Assembly (NCBI GenBank): GCA_963773315.1
Contig: CAVZAF010000007.1
Location: forward strand, 1 to 64,000
DNA length: 64,000 nt
DNA from: DATKAS01 sp963773315
GTDB taxonomy: Bacteria; Actinomycetota; Acidimicrobiia; Acidimicrobiales; DATKAS01
Direction of reading: 5' to 3'
A program made the translations under genes and the position numbers. Below are positions 18,441-31,159 of this stretch, piece by piece (position 1 is the first letter of the stretch; every line of letters begins with the position of its first letter). The notes under the pieces are model-generated. The model ran no database searches and had not been told where the DNA came from. It saw only the letters and a program-made list of their open reading frames with translations.

Positions 18441-19448
18441 TCAGGCGCGGTGGGCTTCGACGCCCACCTTCTGAACGAGATACCCCGCGATCGCGCCGGT
18501 CCACCAGCTCAGGCTGTACGTCGCGACGCCGATCACCGAGATCGCACGAGCGCCCGCGCCCCCTTCGGGGCCCGTGCACCCGGCCGCTTCGACTCCGATC
18601 GCGGCCACCGCTGCGGCAGCAGCCGTCGCGGGCCAGCCGATCAATCGCGCCGAGACCACCGCTCCCGCGACCGCAGTGGGCGGCAAGGCGAGCAACATCA
18701 CCTGCCTCGGAAGCGGGCGGCCGCCGCGCGCCCACCACGTCCCCTTCGCGACCCCAAAGGCGTAATGCTGGCGAGCGAGGAGGCGGAGCGTGGGCCGGGC
18801 GAGATAGCCCGAACGAAGACGGCTGTCGAACCAGACCACCCTCCCGGAGCCGACATAGCGCTGGCTCAGCTCGAAGTCTTCAGAGGCCGAGACATCGGGG
18901 TCCCACCCTCCGATCGCCCGCAGCTCGTCCGTGCGGAACGCTCCCATCCATACGTGCTCGGCGGGCCCCGACACGGTCGAGCGACGGTAGCGACTGAACC
19001 CGGAGGTCAACCGGTTGCGCTGGGCGCGCGCGAGCCCGATCTCACGAGAGTCCCCGGAGCGGGGCCAAGCGATCTGCGCACCACCGACCTCGCCGACTTC
19101 GGGGTGCGCCGCGAGCACATCCACGCATGTAGACACGTAGTGCGACTGGACTCGGCTGCGAGCATCGATCCGCAGGAGATACGAGCCGCGAGCCTCGCGA
19201 AGCCCGATGTTCAGGCCGTCGGACCTTCCACCCGCTGGGTTCGCGGCGACGACGAATCGCGCGAAGCCGATTCCACGTGCGGCGGACTCGGCGACTGAAA
19301 CCGTCGCGTCGTCACTGCGCCCGTCGACGAGAATCACCTCGAGAGCGCTCAGCGGGTAGTCCTGCTTGGCAACCGCCTCGATGCATCCCGCGATGTCGCG
19401 AGCCTCGTTGAGCGCGGGGATGACGATCGACACCAGCGGCTGGTGCAT
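18441..19448 (-). CDS. Glycosyltransferase family 2
   Basis: Transfers a sugar from a nucleotide donor, probably in surface polysaccharide assembly. The GT-A fold is clear: VSIVIPALNEARDIAGCIEAV at the N-terminus, VILVDGRSDDATV, a DxD-like RIDARSRV, and the acceptor-side VWMGAFRTDELRAIGGWDPDVSASEDFELSQR with the catalytic ED motif. Two or three membrane segments follow near the C-terminus (about 250-325), as in ExoA/succinoglycan-type enzymes. The ATG overlaps the stop of the sugar-transferase gene upstream (ATGA), so they form an operon. It runs convergent to fcl. Confidence 0.9.
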   Translation of the reverse strand: MHQPLVSIVIPALNEARDIAGCIEAVAKQDYPLSALEVILVDGRSDDATVSVAESAARGIGFARFVVAANPAGGRSDGLNIGLREARGSYLLRIDARSRVQSHYVSTCVDVLAAHPEVGEVGGAQIAWPRSGDSREIGLARAQRNRLTSGFSRYRRSTVSGPAEHVWMGAFRTDELRAIGGWDPDVSASEDFELSQRYVGSGRVVWFDSRLRSGYLARPTLRLLARQHYAFGVAKGTWWARGGRPLPRQVMLLALPPTAVAGAVVSARLIGWPATAAAAAVAAIGVEAAGCTGPEGGAGARAISVIGVATYSLSWWTGAIAGYLVQKVGVEAHRA

Positions 19449-20771
19449 CAACGGCCTTGTCTGCGCACGACCGATCGCAACGTGCGCCCGATGATGCGGA
19501 GGTCGAAGACCAGGCTCTGGCGCCGGAGGTAGAAGAAATCGAATTGCAGTCCCTCGAGCGCCTCGGCCTCGCTGCCCGCGTAGCCGAACTTCACCTGGCG
19601 CCACCCGGTCATGCCGGGACGCACGAGGTGACGAAGGTCGTAGAACGGGACCTTGTCGACGAGCTCGGCCACGTACGCAGGCTGCTCCGGCCGCGGACCG
19701 ACGATGGAGAGGTCGCCCTTCAGGACGTTGAGGAGCTGAGGCAGCTCGTCGGCATGGGTGGACCGCAAGATGCGGCCGACGCGTGTGACAGCGCGGATCA
19801 TCGTCTGAAGTCCAGTAGGTCAGTGCTCCGGGAGCATCCCGCATCGTCCGGAACTTCCAGATGGTGAAGACCTTCCCCGCCTTCCCGACGCGTTGCTGCC
19901 GGAAGAACAGCGGTCCTCGGTTGCCGAGCAGGTTCGCAACCGCGACGCACGGGATCGTGACCAACAGCACGGGCAGGCAGACGAGGGCGAGCGCGACGTC
20001 GATGAGCCGCTTCAGCCGGCTGTAGCTGTCACGGTGCACCTCACCGATGTCGAACATGAGCGAGACCCGCTCGAGCTCCCACAGCGGGATCTTGCCGAGC
20101 CACTGCTCGTAGAAGAGGGACACGGTACGCACCCGCGCACCTCGCTCGTGCAGGAGCGCGGCCTGAGCGACGATGTGCTCGTCGGCCTGCGCCTCGCGGT
20201 CGAGCACCAGCAAGGTGGCATGAGCGTCGGCGGCGGCCGCGATCAGCGGAGGGCCACTTCCGGTCGAGCGAGCCTCCGCGCACGTGAGGACCTTCGCGAG
20301 CTGCGCGGGACGCTCCGGCCGGCCGGCGAGCTCGTCGCGCAGCAGCTGTCCCTCATCCAGCCGCCCGACGAACACGAGTCGCTCCCGATCCTCGGCTCGG
20401 GACCGCGCGTGGCGCGCGAGCGTGGCGCACAGCGCGAACCACGGGACCAAGAGCACGGCGGCACCGAACACCACGAGCCGCGGGAGCAGCACGCTGTTCG
20501 TGAGGAGCTGCGCAATCGAGATGCCGAGCGCGGCGGCGGCACATGCACTGAGGCCCGCGACCCAGGCCGTCCTTCGGCTGCGGGGCAGCTCGGGCAGGCC
20601 CACCGAGTACGACGACATGGCGAGCAGCGCGACGTACGCAAAGGACCACATGAACCGGGTCGAACCCGTGTAGTCGTAGACGTGGCGGACGGCGTGGAAC
20701 TTGCCGAGGCCGATGACCGCCACGAGGATCCCCAGGTACTGGAGAGGGCGGGCGAAGCGGGCCATAGCCAC
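19448..20771 (-). pseudogene. Polyprenyl-phosphate hexose-1-phosphate transferase, one frameshift
   Basis: Initiating enzyme of polysaccharide or glycan assembly (bacterial sugar transferase family, WbaP/CpsE/ExoY like). Four N-terminal membrane segments (about 10-120) precede a cytoplasmic region, then the domain starts at KRLIDVALALVCLPVLLV and includes GPLFFRQQRVGKAGKVFTIWKFRTM. Near 19790 an apparent +1 base shifts the frame; the family C-terminus (ADELPQLLNVLKGDLSIVGPRPEQP...RPGMTGWRQV) continues in the next frame to 19448. Corrected length is about 440 residues. Start is GTG at 20771 or ATG at 20765; a stop codon directly upstream bounds it. The downstream glycosyltransferase probably extends the glycan. 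Confidence 0.88.
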
Positions 20772-20860
20772 CTATGGACCATCGGCAGGCCACTCTGCGC
20801 AATGAGCCGGACGGCCTGTTCACGCTCCGTGGTCACCGAGAACGACGGAGCGCGTGGATC

Positions 20861-23718
<2,858 letters not shown>

Positions 23719-23748
23719 CTGCGCGATCGTATCGCCCGCGTGGCCGTT

Positions 23749-23764
23749 CCGAACAGATGTACGG
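23749..23764 (-). promoter_or_regulatory. Weak SOS (LexA) box-like site upstream of uvrA
   Basis: CCGAAC-AGAT-GTACGG matches 9 of 12 positions of the Gram-positive/actinobacterial LexA consensus TCGAAC-N4-GTTCGA and has the same AGAT centre as the perfect box at 55855. It lies about 31 bases upstream of the uvrA start. uvrA is an SOS gene in many bacteria, which supports the call; three mismatches weaken it. Confidence 0.5.
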
Positions 23765-25522
23765 TCAGACCGCGACGTACCTGCGGATCACCACGTCTTC
23801 CCAGAGGAACTGGGTGGTCCGCACCCCTTCGAACCGGAACCCCGGGTATGTGGGGTTGGTGCCGACGCGATCGAGCGGGTGGTCCTGGGAGTCCACGACG
23901 TCGATCTGGGCGGCGCCGGCGTGCTGCGCGACGGCGACCGTCGCTGCAACGTCCTCCGCGCTGGCTTCGTGGTTTATGTCGTCACCCCCGGAGGTCAGCC
24001 AGCGCCGATCGCCATACCAGCTTCCGATCTCACTCCCCATCCAGGGCTGGTCGCTGACGATCACCACGTCGCCGGGCACGTCGAGCACTTCGTCAGCGAA
24101 CTGACTCAGCTCGCGAGTGCGCTCGATGTGCCACACGACTCCGATGACGCTCATCGCGGCGCCGAGCCCCAGGAGCGCGAGCACGAGGGGGCGCGGTCCG
24201 AGGGCCCGGACTTGAGCGGCAGCGAGGACGACGAGAAGCGCGGTCGGCAGAAGGAGATACCGGCCACCCCACTGAGGGGCATGGCCACCCACCCACTCGG
24301 TCGCCCAGACGGTGGGGATCGCAATCGCGACTCCGACGAAGAGCACCTGCTCGCGACGAGTGCGCTCGCCGAAGAATCCGAGCGCGGCCACCGGTGCGGC
24401 GCAAAGGAACCCGGGCACGGTCGAGATACCCAACGCGGCGAAGCGCCAGATCATGCCGCCCCAGGCGACGACCGCGCCCACGACACCCGACATGGAGGAC
24501 GACCCTGAACGATCGGCGGCACCCGCAGCCATGAGCAGGATGCCGATGCCGATGACCGCACCGATCACGAGCGCGAGCCAGTACTCGTTCGCCAACACAC
24601 CAACGGACGTGATCACTGCGTCGCGGAGACGACCGCCGATCGTGCTGGAAACCTGCGCGGCGCGACCGGTGGCGCGGGCCGAGCCTGTGCCGGGGGCCAG
24701 CACCCGGTGTTCGACCACCAAGTTGACGAACAGCACCCCGGCTAGGGCGACGCAGCCCACGGCGAGCTCCCGCCAACGCGCCAGCGACCGCTTGCGCTCC
24801 TCGGGCACGACGAGCGCGGCGATGCCGAGGGCGACGAACGTGACCAACATGTCGTTGCGCAGGACCGCCGCGAGTCCCGCGATCAGGCCGCCGAGCAACA
24901 CCCGGCGCGCGCCGCCTTCCAGGACCAATGCGACCGCGAACAGGCCCAGCGCGAGCGCGGGCGCGTGTTCCCAGAAGTCAGCGCCGTAGAAGAGGATCGG
25001 AGAGAGCAACCCGACGAACCACATCGCGAGCCATCCATCGCCCCCAGACGCCCACCTCGACACGCGGCGCGCGGCGTAGGCCGCGAGCACGACGCTGAGC
25101 ACTGGGATCAGGACGGCAGCGCGCGCACCGCCGAGCTGCCAGAGAGGACGGCCTGCGACCACGAGCGGGAGAGCGTTCACGGCCACCCAGTCGTCGCCGC
25201 GCGGATAAGCGAAGAGAATGGGATGGTGAAGACCCGTCGGGTCGACCCCAGTGGCCCAGTACCCGAGGTCGGGGGTCCACGTGTGGTTCTCGGCCATCGT
25301 CTTCACCGTCGCGAGACGTCCTCCCGCATCAGAGAACGAAGCGGCGCGGGGGTCACCGATCCATGCGACACCGAGCGCGACGATGCCGATGAAGAGCAGG
25401 GCGAGCGCGAGCGCGCCCCGGCCGTGTGAGCGCGTCGGCTCGGCAACCTCGACGCCCTCGCGCATCGGAGCGACCCTACTCATCGGGCTTCTATCGGCAG
25501 AGGCACCGAGAAATTCGCTCAT
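23765..25522 (-). CDS. Polytopic membrane protein, probable GT-C-type glycosyltransferase or polysaccharide-associated
   Basis: About 585 residues with roughly ten to twelve membrane helices and a soluble C-terminal region of about 110 residues. An acidic-containing loop after the first helix (SFSDAGGRLATVKTMAENHTW, then WATGVDPTGLHHPILFAYPRGDDW) resembles the first extracytoplasmic loop of GT-C enzymes that use polyprenyl-phosphate sugars, but I cannot assign a family. Neighbours are a broken family-2 glycosyltransferase upstream and uvrA downstream. The start at 25522 (MSEFL) is a choice among several in-frame ATGs (also 25483 and 25465); none has a strong ribosome site. A role in decorating or building surface glycan is inferred from context. 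Confidence 0.7.
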   Translation of the reverse strand: MSEFLGASADRSPMSRVAPMREGVEVAEPTRSHGRGALALALLFIGIVALGVAWIGDPRAASFSDAGGRLATVKTMAENHTWTPDLGYWATGVDPTGLHHPILFAYPRGDDWVAVNALPLVVAGRPLWQLGGARAAVLIPVLSVVLAAYAARRVSRWASGGDGWLAMWFVGLLSPILFYGADFWEHAPALALGLFAVALVLEGGARRVLLGGLIAGLAAVLRNDMLVTFVALGIAALVVPEERKRSLARWRELAVGCVALAGVLFVNLVVEHRVLAPGTGSARATGRAAQVSSTIGGRLRDAVITSVGVLANEYWLALVIGAVIGIGILLMAAGAADRSGSSSMSGVVGAVVAWGGMIWRFAALGISTVPGFLCAAPVAALGFFGERTRREQVLFVGVAIAIPTVWATEWVGGHAPQWGGRYLLLPTALLVVLAAAQVRALGPRPLVLALLGLGAAMSVIGVVWHIERTRELSQFADEVLDVPGDVVIVSDQPWMGSEIGSWYGDRRWLTSGGDDINHEASAEDVAATVAVAQHAGAAQIDVVDSQDHPLDRVGTNPTYPGFRFEGVRTTQFLWEDVVIRRYVAV

Positions 25523-25566
25523 TCTTCGTCCGTCGCCGACGAGCGCCGGCCCTCGGACGCTGCCGC

Positions 25567-26430
25567 CTACACCCAGTAACGCTGAGGCAGTAGGCGAGTG
25601 ACGGAACGGGCGACGTACCTGACCTTGAGCTTCCACCGTCCCCGGTCAGGACCAGCAAGATCGATGAACGTGAACTGGGTCGCGTAGCTCCGGTAGGAGC
25701 GCTTGCTCGTCGCCTCGAACCAGAGTCGCTTCAGCGACGTCGGCCCGTCGTACTTGCGGAGCGCCGTCTCGTCGAGACGCACCCGCACCGTGGTTCGGTT
25801 CGTCATCAAGAGACGAAAGCCGTGACGCTTCAGTCTCTGACTGAACTCGTAGTCCGCTGCATAGTGCGGCAGGTGCTCCCTGTCCACGTTGCCGGCAGCG
25901 CGGATCATGTGCATCGGGACGAGCGTGCCGCGCCCTTCGAACAAGTCGGTGGGCCAGGTGGCCGGCTCGGTCGGCGCCGTCTTGCGATGCATCATCCGGA
26001 AACGTCGCCAATCGACGGTCGTGCCGGCAGCGACGACTGTTCCGTCGCCGGTCGTCGACCACGATCGGTGCCACCGCAGCGTCGTGTTCCCGCGACTCAC
26101 GCACGAGCACGTCGATCATCTCGGGGCCGAACGTGGTGTCGTTGTTGAGCAAGAGCACGAAGTCTTCGGCCCCGCCAGCGCGGAGCGCATGGTCGATGCC
26201 GAGCCATGTCGCGCCGGTCCACCACTGCTCGCCGACGTCCGTGATCAGGGTGACATCGGAGACGGCCCCCGACGACGGCGGCGGTGTCGTCAGTCGATCC
26301 CCCGTCGACCACCACGATGCGGACGTGCGGATAGCTCTGCACCGCGAGCGCTGTCGATGCACGACAACGTTGCCGGCAGCCGGTTGAACACCGGGATCAC
26401 GACGAACACCGATCCCGCAGCAGTGGACAT
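25567..26430 (-). pseudogene. Glycosyltransferase family 2, frameshifted three times
   Basis: Fragments in three frames make up one GT2 enzyme. From ATG at 26430: VFVVIPVFNRLPATLSCIDS; then QSYPHVRIVVVDGGSTDDT; then DVTLITDVGEQWWTGATWLGIDHAL and the DxD-like LLLNNDTTFGPEMIDVLV; then TVVAAGTTVDWRRFR and HYAADYEFSQRLKRHGFRL with the catalytic D-E motif. Apparent +1 bases lie near 26350, 26275 and 26050; together they restore the first frame. Corrected length is about 286 residues. The intact motifs argue against long-standing decay. It is followed by the polytopic membrane protein and belongs to the surface-glycan genes between uvrB and uvrA. Confidence 0.8.
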
Positions 26431-26441
26431 GCGCCGACTTG

Positions 26442-28463
26442 CTACACGACTTCGCGCAGCTCGCGCTTCAGATCGTGGATCTCGTCGCGGAGCCGGGCGG
26501 CGTACTCGAACCGCAGATCGGCCGACGCCTCCCGCATCTCCTCCTCGAGGGTGCGGATCAGCCGCGCGAGCTCGTCGTGCGGGAGCTCGGAGAGGTCGGA
26601 CCGGGCGCGGTCATGCATACGCGAGACCGCCGGTCGCGGCCCGGGCACCGGCGTCGGACTCGCCGTGCCGCGCAGGTGGGCGAGGATGTCGGTGACTGCC
26701 TTGCGGATCGTCTGCGGGTCGATGCCGTGCTCTTCGTTGTAGATCTGCTGCAGCTGGCGGCGGCGGTTCACCTCTGACATCGCCCGCGTCATCGAGTCGG
26801 TGACCGTGTCGGCGTACATGATCACCTGACCGTCGACGTTGCGTGCGGCGCGGCCCATCGTCTGGATGAGGGACGTCTGGCTGCGGAGGAAGCCCTCCTT
26901 GTCGGCGTCGAGGATCGCGACGAGGGAGACCTCAGGGAGGTCGAGGCCCTCGCGGAGCAGGTTGATGCCGACGAGCACGTCGAACTCGCCGAGCCGGAGG
27001 TCGCGCAGGATCTCGATGCGCTGCACGGTGTCGACCTCACTATGCAGGTAGCGGACTCGCACGCCGAGCTCGAGCAGGTAGTCGGTGAGGTCCTCGGCCA
27101 TCTTCTTCGTGAGCGTCGTGACGAGCACCCGCGCGCCGGCGATGACTCGTTGGTTGATCTGCTCGAGGAGGTCGTCGATCTGGCCCTTGGTCGGCTTGAT
27201 GATGACCTCGGGATCGACGAGGCCGGTCGGGCGCACGATCTGCTCGACGATCTGCGTCGACGCCTCGAGCTCGTAGCGCGCCGGCGTGGCCGACAGGAAC
27301 ACGACTTGGTTGAGCCGCTCCATGACCTCCTCGAACCGGAGCGGACGGTTGTCGCGTGCGCTCGGCAGCCGGAAGCCGTGGTCGACCAGGGTGTCTTTGC
27401 GGCTCCGGTCGCCTTCGTACTGGGCGTGCAGCTGCGGCACCGCCACGTGGCTCTCGTCGATGACGAGGAGGAAGTCGTTCGGGAAGTAGTCGAGCAGCGT
27501 GTACGGCGGCTCGCCGTAGTGCCGGCCGTCGATGTGCATCGAGTAGTTCTCGATGCCGTTGCAGTACCCCACCTCCTGGATCATCTCGAGGTCGTACTGG
27601 GTGCGCATCCGGAGGCGCTGCGCCTCGAGCAGCTTGCCGTTGGCTTCGAACCAGGCCAGGCGCTCTTGCAGCTCGGCTTCGATGCCCACCACCGCCTTGC
27701 GCATGACCTCGTCACCGGCGACGTAGTGCGTGGCGGGGAACACGATGAGCTCGGTGAGCTCGGTGATCTGCTCACCGGTGAGCGGATCGACGATCGTGAT
27801 GCGTTCGATCTCGTCGCCGAAGAGCTCGATGCGCGTGACCGTCTCTTCGTACGCGGGATACAGCTCGATCGTGTCGCCCCGCACGCGGAACTTGCCTCGG
27901 CCGAGCGCCGCGTCGTTGCGCTCGTACTGCATGTCGACGAGCTGCCGGAGGATGGACCGCTGGTCGCGCTCTTCGCCCACGTTGGCCACGAAGAGCTTGC
28001 CCTGATACTCAGCGGGGTTGCCCATGCCGTAGATGCACGACACCGACGCCACGACGATGACGTCGCGTCGCGTGAGCAGCGCCGAGGTCGCCGCGTGGCG
28101 GAGCCGATCGATCTCGTCGTTGATCGAGCTGTCCTTCTCGATGTAGGTGTCGCTCGACGGGATGTAGGCCTCGGGCTGGTAGTAGTCGTAGTACGAGACG
28201 AAGTACTCGACTCGGTTCTTCGGGAAGAACTCGCGGAACTCGTTCGCGAGCTGCGCGGCGAGCGACTTGTTGGGTGCGAGCACGAGCGTCGGTCGCTGCA
28301 CCTTCTCGATCGTCCACACGATCGTCGCGCTCTTGCCGCTGCCGGTGATGCCGAGAAGGGTCTGGAACCGGTCGCCACGCTCGATGCCATCCGCGAGCTG
28401 CTCGATGGCGTGAGGCTGGTCGCCAGCGGGTTCGAAGTCGGAGACGACCGTGAACGGAGGCAC
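26442..28463 (-). CDS. uvrB: Excinuclease ABC subunit B
   Basis: Damage-verifying helicase-like subunit of nucleotide-excision repair. Motifs: Walker A GITGSGKSATIVW at about 39, the beta-hairpin YYDYYQPEAY that inserts between strands, DEIDRLRHAAT, helicase motif II DESHV, motif V/VI GINLLREGLDLPEVSL and QTMGRAARNVDG, and a C-terminal UVR domain (LIRTLEEEMREASADLRFEYAARLRDEI) for contact with UvrC. Length is 673 residues, normal, and no frameshift is seen. The start is GTG at 28463 with GGAGG nearby. coaE ends 9 bases upstream, so the two are probably cotranscribed. Confidence 0.96.
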   Translation of the reverse strand: MPPFTVVSDFEPAGDQPHAIEQLADGIERGDRFQTLLGITGSGKSATIVWTIEKVQRPTLVLAPNKSLAAQLANEFREFFPKNRVEYFVSYYDYYQPEAYIPSSDTYIEKDSSINDEIDRLRHAATSALLTRRDVIVVASVSCIYGMGNPAEYQGKLFVANVGEERDQRSILRQLVDMQYERNDAALGRGKFRVRGDTIELYPAYEETVTRIELFGDEIERITIVDPLTGEQITELTELIVFPATHYVAGDEVMRKAVVGIEAELQERLAWFEANGKLLEAQRLRMRTQYDLEMIQEVGYCNGIENYSMHIDGRHYGEPPYTLLDYFPNDFLLVIDESHVAVPQLHAQYEGDRSRKDTLVDHGFRLPSARDNRPLRFEEVMERLNQVVFLSATPARYELEASTQIVEQIVRPTGLVDPEVIIKPTKGQIDDLLEQINQRVIAGARVLVTTLTKKMAEDLTDYLLELGVRVRYLHSEVDTVQRIEILRDLRLGEFDVLVGINLLREGLDLPEVSLVAILDADKEGFLRSQTSLIQTMGRAARNVDGQVIMYADTVTDSMTRAMSEVNRRRQLQQIYNEEHGIDPQTIRKAVTDILAHLRGTASPTPVPGPRPAVSRMHDRARSDLSELPHDELARLIRTLEEEMREASADLRFEYAARLRDEIHDLKRELREVV

Positions 28464-28472
28464 CGATCGATG

Positions 28473-29114
28473 CTACCGAGGGGGTGTGACACTCCCGCCC
28501 GATGAAGCCTCCTCCGTAGCTTGCGGGAGGGCGCGGATCTGCTCCCACACCTCGGCGACTCGCGGCTCGAGCGCGTGTCGATCCCCGGAGTTGTCGATCA
28601 CGATGTCCGCTTTCGCGAGCCGGTCCTCGCGTGAGGCCTGCACTGCGACACGGCCCCGCGCGTCCGACTCTGACATGCCTCGTTGCGAGACGAGACGCTC
28701 GACCGCGACGTCCGTCGGCACGTCCACGACGATGACCGCGGCGAGCCCGCGACGACCGGTTTCCACGAGCAGAGGGACATCGAGGACGACGACGTGGTCG
28801 GTGTCGTACTCGGCCGCGATCCGCCGGGCGGTCTCGGCACCCACCGCGGGATGCACGATCTCGTTGAGCGCCTTCAACGCCTTCGGGTCGTTGAACACGA
28901 TCGCCGCGAGCCCCGGCCGGTTCAGGCGGCCGTCGCCGTCAAGGACGGCCGAGCCGAACCGCTCGACGATGGCCGCGAGCACTGGCTGACCGGGCTCCTG
29001 CAGCTGCCGTGTGATCGCGTCGGCGTCGATCACCACCGCCCCATGGCCCGCGAGCAGGCTCGAGACGGTCGACTTGCCCGATCCGATGCCTCCGGTGAGG
29101 CCGACCAAGATCAT
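28473..29114 (-). CDS. coaE: Dephospho-CoA kinase
   Basis: Last step of coenzyme A synthesis: phosphorylates the ribose 3'-hydroxyl of dephospho-CoA. P-loop GLTGGIGSGKSTVS at residues about 5-18; the CoA-domain motifs VIDADAITRQL, NEIVHPAV and DVPLLVETG follow. The ATG at 29114 (MILVGLTGG) is preferred over the upstream GTG/ATG starts because the P-loop normally begins within ten residues of the N-terminus. The protein then has 213 residues. The coaE-uvrB adjacency is conserved in actinobacteria. Region 29115-29305, between this gene and the divergent kinase gene, holds no gene. Confidence 0.94.
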   Translation of the reverse strand: MILVGLTGGIGSGKSTVSSLLAGHGAVVIDADAITRQLQEPGQPVLAAIVERFGSAVLDGDGRLNRPGLAAIVFNDPKALKALNEIVHPAVGAETARRIAAEYDTDHVVVLDVPLLVETGRRGLAAVIVVDVPTDVAVERLVSQRGMSESDARGRVAVQASREDRLAKADIVIDNSGDRHALEPRVAEVWEQIRALPQATEEASSGGSVTPPR

Positions 29115-29265
29115 GCGGGCCTTTGCTACCACCTCGCCCCCCCGACCGGGCACCCAAGACGTTGCCGGTACGAGAGAATCGGGACTGAATCACGCGCCGG
29201 AACGAGCCGACCATTTACCCTGAGATGGCGACGCGGTGGCGCCGCCCAAGCGCGCTGGTCGTCGG

Positions 29266-29290
29266 TTGACACGATCGACATGATCGAAGA
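29266..29290 (+). promoter_or_regulatory. Possible operator/promoter for the histidine kinase gene
   Basis: A TTGACA hexamer at 29266-29271 overlaps an inverted repeat CGATC-GACAT-GATCG (29272-29286) just upstream of the kinase ribosome site. It may be an autoregulatory site for the NarL-type regulator encoded next; no convincing -10 is seen at the usual spacing, so this is tentative. Confidence 0.3.
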
Positions 29291-29305
29291 GGTAGGGAGG
29301 TGAAG

Positions 29306-31135
29306 ATGGCGTTGCGTGCCCGCTCGGACCGCAGCGACCCATCCGCTCCCGAGCCGCCTGCAGACAAGGCGCCTGCAGACAAGGCGCCTGAAGACCCGAA
29401 GCCGAACGTGAGCGAGAACCCGAGCATGGTCGACGTCGATGCGGCCATGACCTGGGCGTCGACTGACCGCCAAGCGTCGGGTCGCCCCGAGCAACGGCGC
29501 CGCCTGCCCGACCTCCGGGTCGCAGCCCTCACGCCTCCGGTCATCGCGATCCGGTGGGGAGCGCTCGCGGTCGGCTTCGCCCTGGCGTCGGCCGACGTGG
29601 CCGACGGCGACGTCCGGGTCCTGGTCTTCGGCGGCATCATCCTCGCCTACGCGGTCTTCCGCACCCTCCGACCGATCAGGTACGAGGACGGACCGGGCAC
29701 CGTGTGGAGTGTCCTCGCCGAGCTGGCCCTGTGTGTCGTGGTGGTCTGCGCGACGGGCTACTGGGAGTCGCCGTTCGTCTTCTCTTTGATGACCGCGGTG
29801 ATCGCCGCCGGCTTCGCCCGCGGGTTCACGTTCGCCATCAACTCCGCCCTCGGAAGCGCCGCCGCCGTCGCGGTCCCCTACATGTTGGGGGCCAGCGAGA
29901 ACGACCAAGCGCTCCGGAGGTCGGCCCAGTGGGCCTTCCTCCTGCTCCTCGTGGCGATGGTGGCGGGCTATGCCCGACGCATCTTCACCGAGTCAGAGCG
30001 CCAGCAGTCGCTGGCCCTCGACCGACTCGGACGGCTCGTCGAGGCCAACGAGCTGCTGGAGTCCCTTCACCGAGTCGCTCAGTCCCTGCCGGCGTCGCTG
30101 GACCTCGACGACGTCCTCGACTCGACGATGATTCGCCTCCACGACCTGATGGAGTTCGACTCGGCCGTGCTGCTGGTCCTGGACGAGACCGACGCGACCT
30201 GGGTGGCCGCTCGCCGCGACGGCCCGAAGGTGCCCAGCCCCGTACCCACGCACCGACTGCCGCCCCCGCTGCGGCGAGCCATGACCGTGACGGGCGCCGT
30301 GAGCGAGCCGAACCTCCTCGAGAGTGGTGGCCCTGGCCTGTCCCCCAGCGCGGGCGCCGGCATCTACGCCTCGATGCGGGCTCGGGGCGCGCTCATCGGG
30401 CTGATCTCGGTCGAGCGGACTGCGGAAGCCACCTTCACGGCCCGCGACCTCGAGCTGCTCAACCGGTTCGCCGAGCCCGCCGCGCTCGCGGTTGACAACG
30501 CCCGGTGGTTCAACCGCCTCCGCACGATCGGCGCCGACGAAGAGCGCACCCGCATCGCCCGTGACCTGCACGATCGCATCGGCCAGTCGCTTGCGTACCT
30601 CGCCTTCGAGCTCGACCGCATCGTCCGGGCCGCGGACAAGGGCGAGAACGTCCGGGATCCCCTCGACCACCTGCGCCACGACGTGCGCGGAGTGATCGGC
30701 GAGGTCCGCGACACGCTCTATGACCTGCGCACGGACGTGACCGAGGTGCAAGACATGACCTCCACGCTCAAGCAGTTCCTCGAGCGCGTGTCCGAGCGCA
30801 GCGGCCTACGGGTCACCCTGCGCACCGAGGAGCGGGGGCGGCTCCCGCTGCTGCAGGAGCGGGAGATCTGGCGGATCACGAAAGAGGCGGTGGCCAACGT
30901 CGAGAAGCACGCGAGAGCTTCACAGCTCGCCATCACCTGGCGGTGCGACGGTCACCGCGCCGAGCTCGTCGTCTCGGACGACGGGGTCGGGCTCGGGAAG
31001 GGCCAGCCGGCCCGACTCGACTCGTACGGCATCATCGGCATGCGCGAGCGTGCCGCGAGCATCGGCGCCCGCCTCGACTTCGACACGAACCCCGGCGGGG
31101 GCACCGCGGTGCGGGTCTGGCTCGACCCCAAGTAG
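29306..31135 (+). CDS. Membrane sensor histidine kinase with GAF domain (NarL/DesK type)
   Basis: Sensor of a two-component system, about 609 residues. A Pro/Ala-rich cytoplasmic head (with a short PADKA repeat) is followed by about five or six membrane helices (80-225), a GAF-like sensor domain (about 265-400), a HisKA_3 dimerisation domain with phospho-acceptor His at about 422 in RIARDLHDRIGQSLAYLAFEL, and an HATPase domain (EAVANVEKHARAS, SDDGVGLG, GIIGMRERAASIGARL). ATG 29306 is preferred: GGGAGG sits five bases upstream, whereas the GTG at 29300 overlaps that site. The partner regulator follows 24 bases later, and the Flp pilin genes come next, so pilus control is plausible. Confidence 0.92.
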   Translation: MALRARSDRSDPSAPEPPADKAPADKAPEDPKPNVSENPSMVDVDAAMTWASTDRQASGRPEQRRRLPDLRVAALTPPVIAIRWGALAVGFALASADVADGDVRVLVFGGIILAYAVFRTLRPIRYEDGPGTVWSVLAELALCVVVVCATGYWESPFVFSLMTAVIAAGFARGFTFAINSALGSAAAVAVPYMLGASENDQALRRSAQWAFLLLLVAMVAGYARRIFTESERQQSLALDRLGRLVEANELLESLHRVAQSLPASLDLDDVLDSTMIRLHDLMEFDSAVLLVLDETDATWVAARRDGPKVPSPVPTHRLPPPLRRAMTVTGAVSEPNLLESGGPGLSPSAGAGIYASMRARGALIGLISVERTAEATFTARDLELLNRFAEPAALAVDNARWFNRLRTIGADEERTRIARDLHDRIGQSLAYLAFELDRIVRAADKGENVRDPLDHLRHDVRGVIGEVRDTLYDLRTDVTEVQDMTSTLKQFLERVSERSGLRVTLRTEERGRLPLLQEREIWRITKEAVANVEKHARASQLAITWRCDGHRAELVVSDDGVGLGKGQPARLDSYGIIGMRERAASIGARLDFDTNPGGGTAVRVWLDPK

Positions 31136-31159
31136 GCCAGAGACAGGAAGGGCACCCAC

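Noticed and set aside
29300..29305. GTG at 29300 as the kinase start
   Set aside because: It overlaps the GGGAGG ribosome site that serves ATG 29306.
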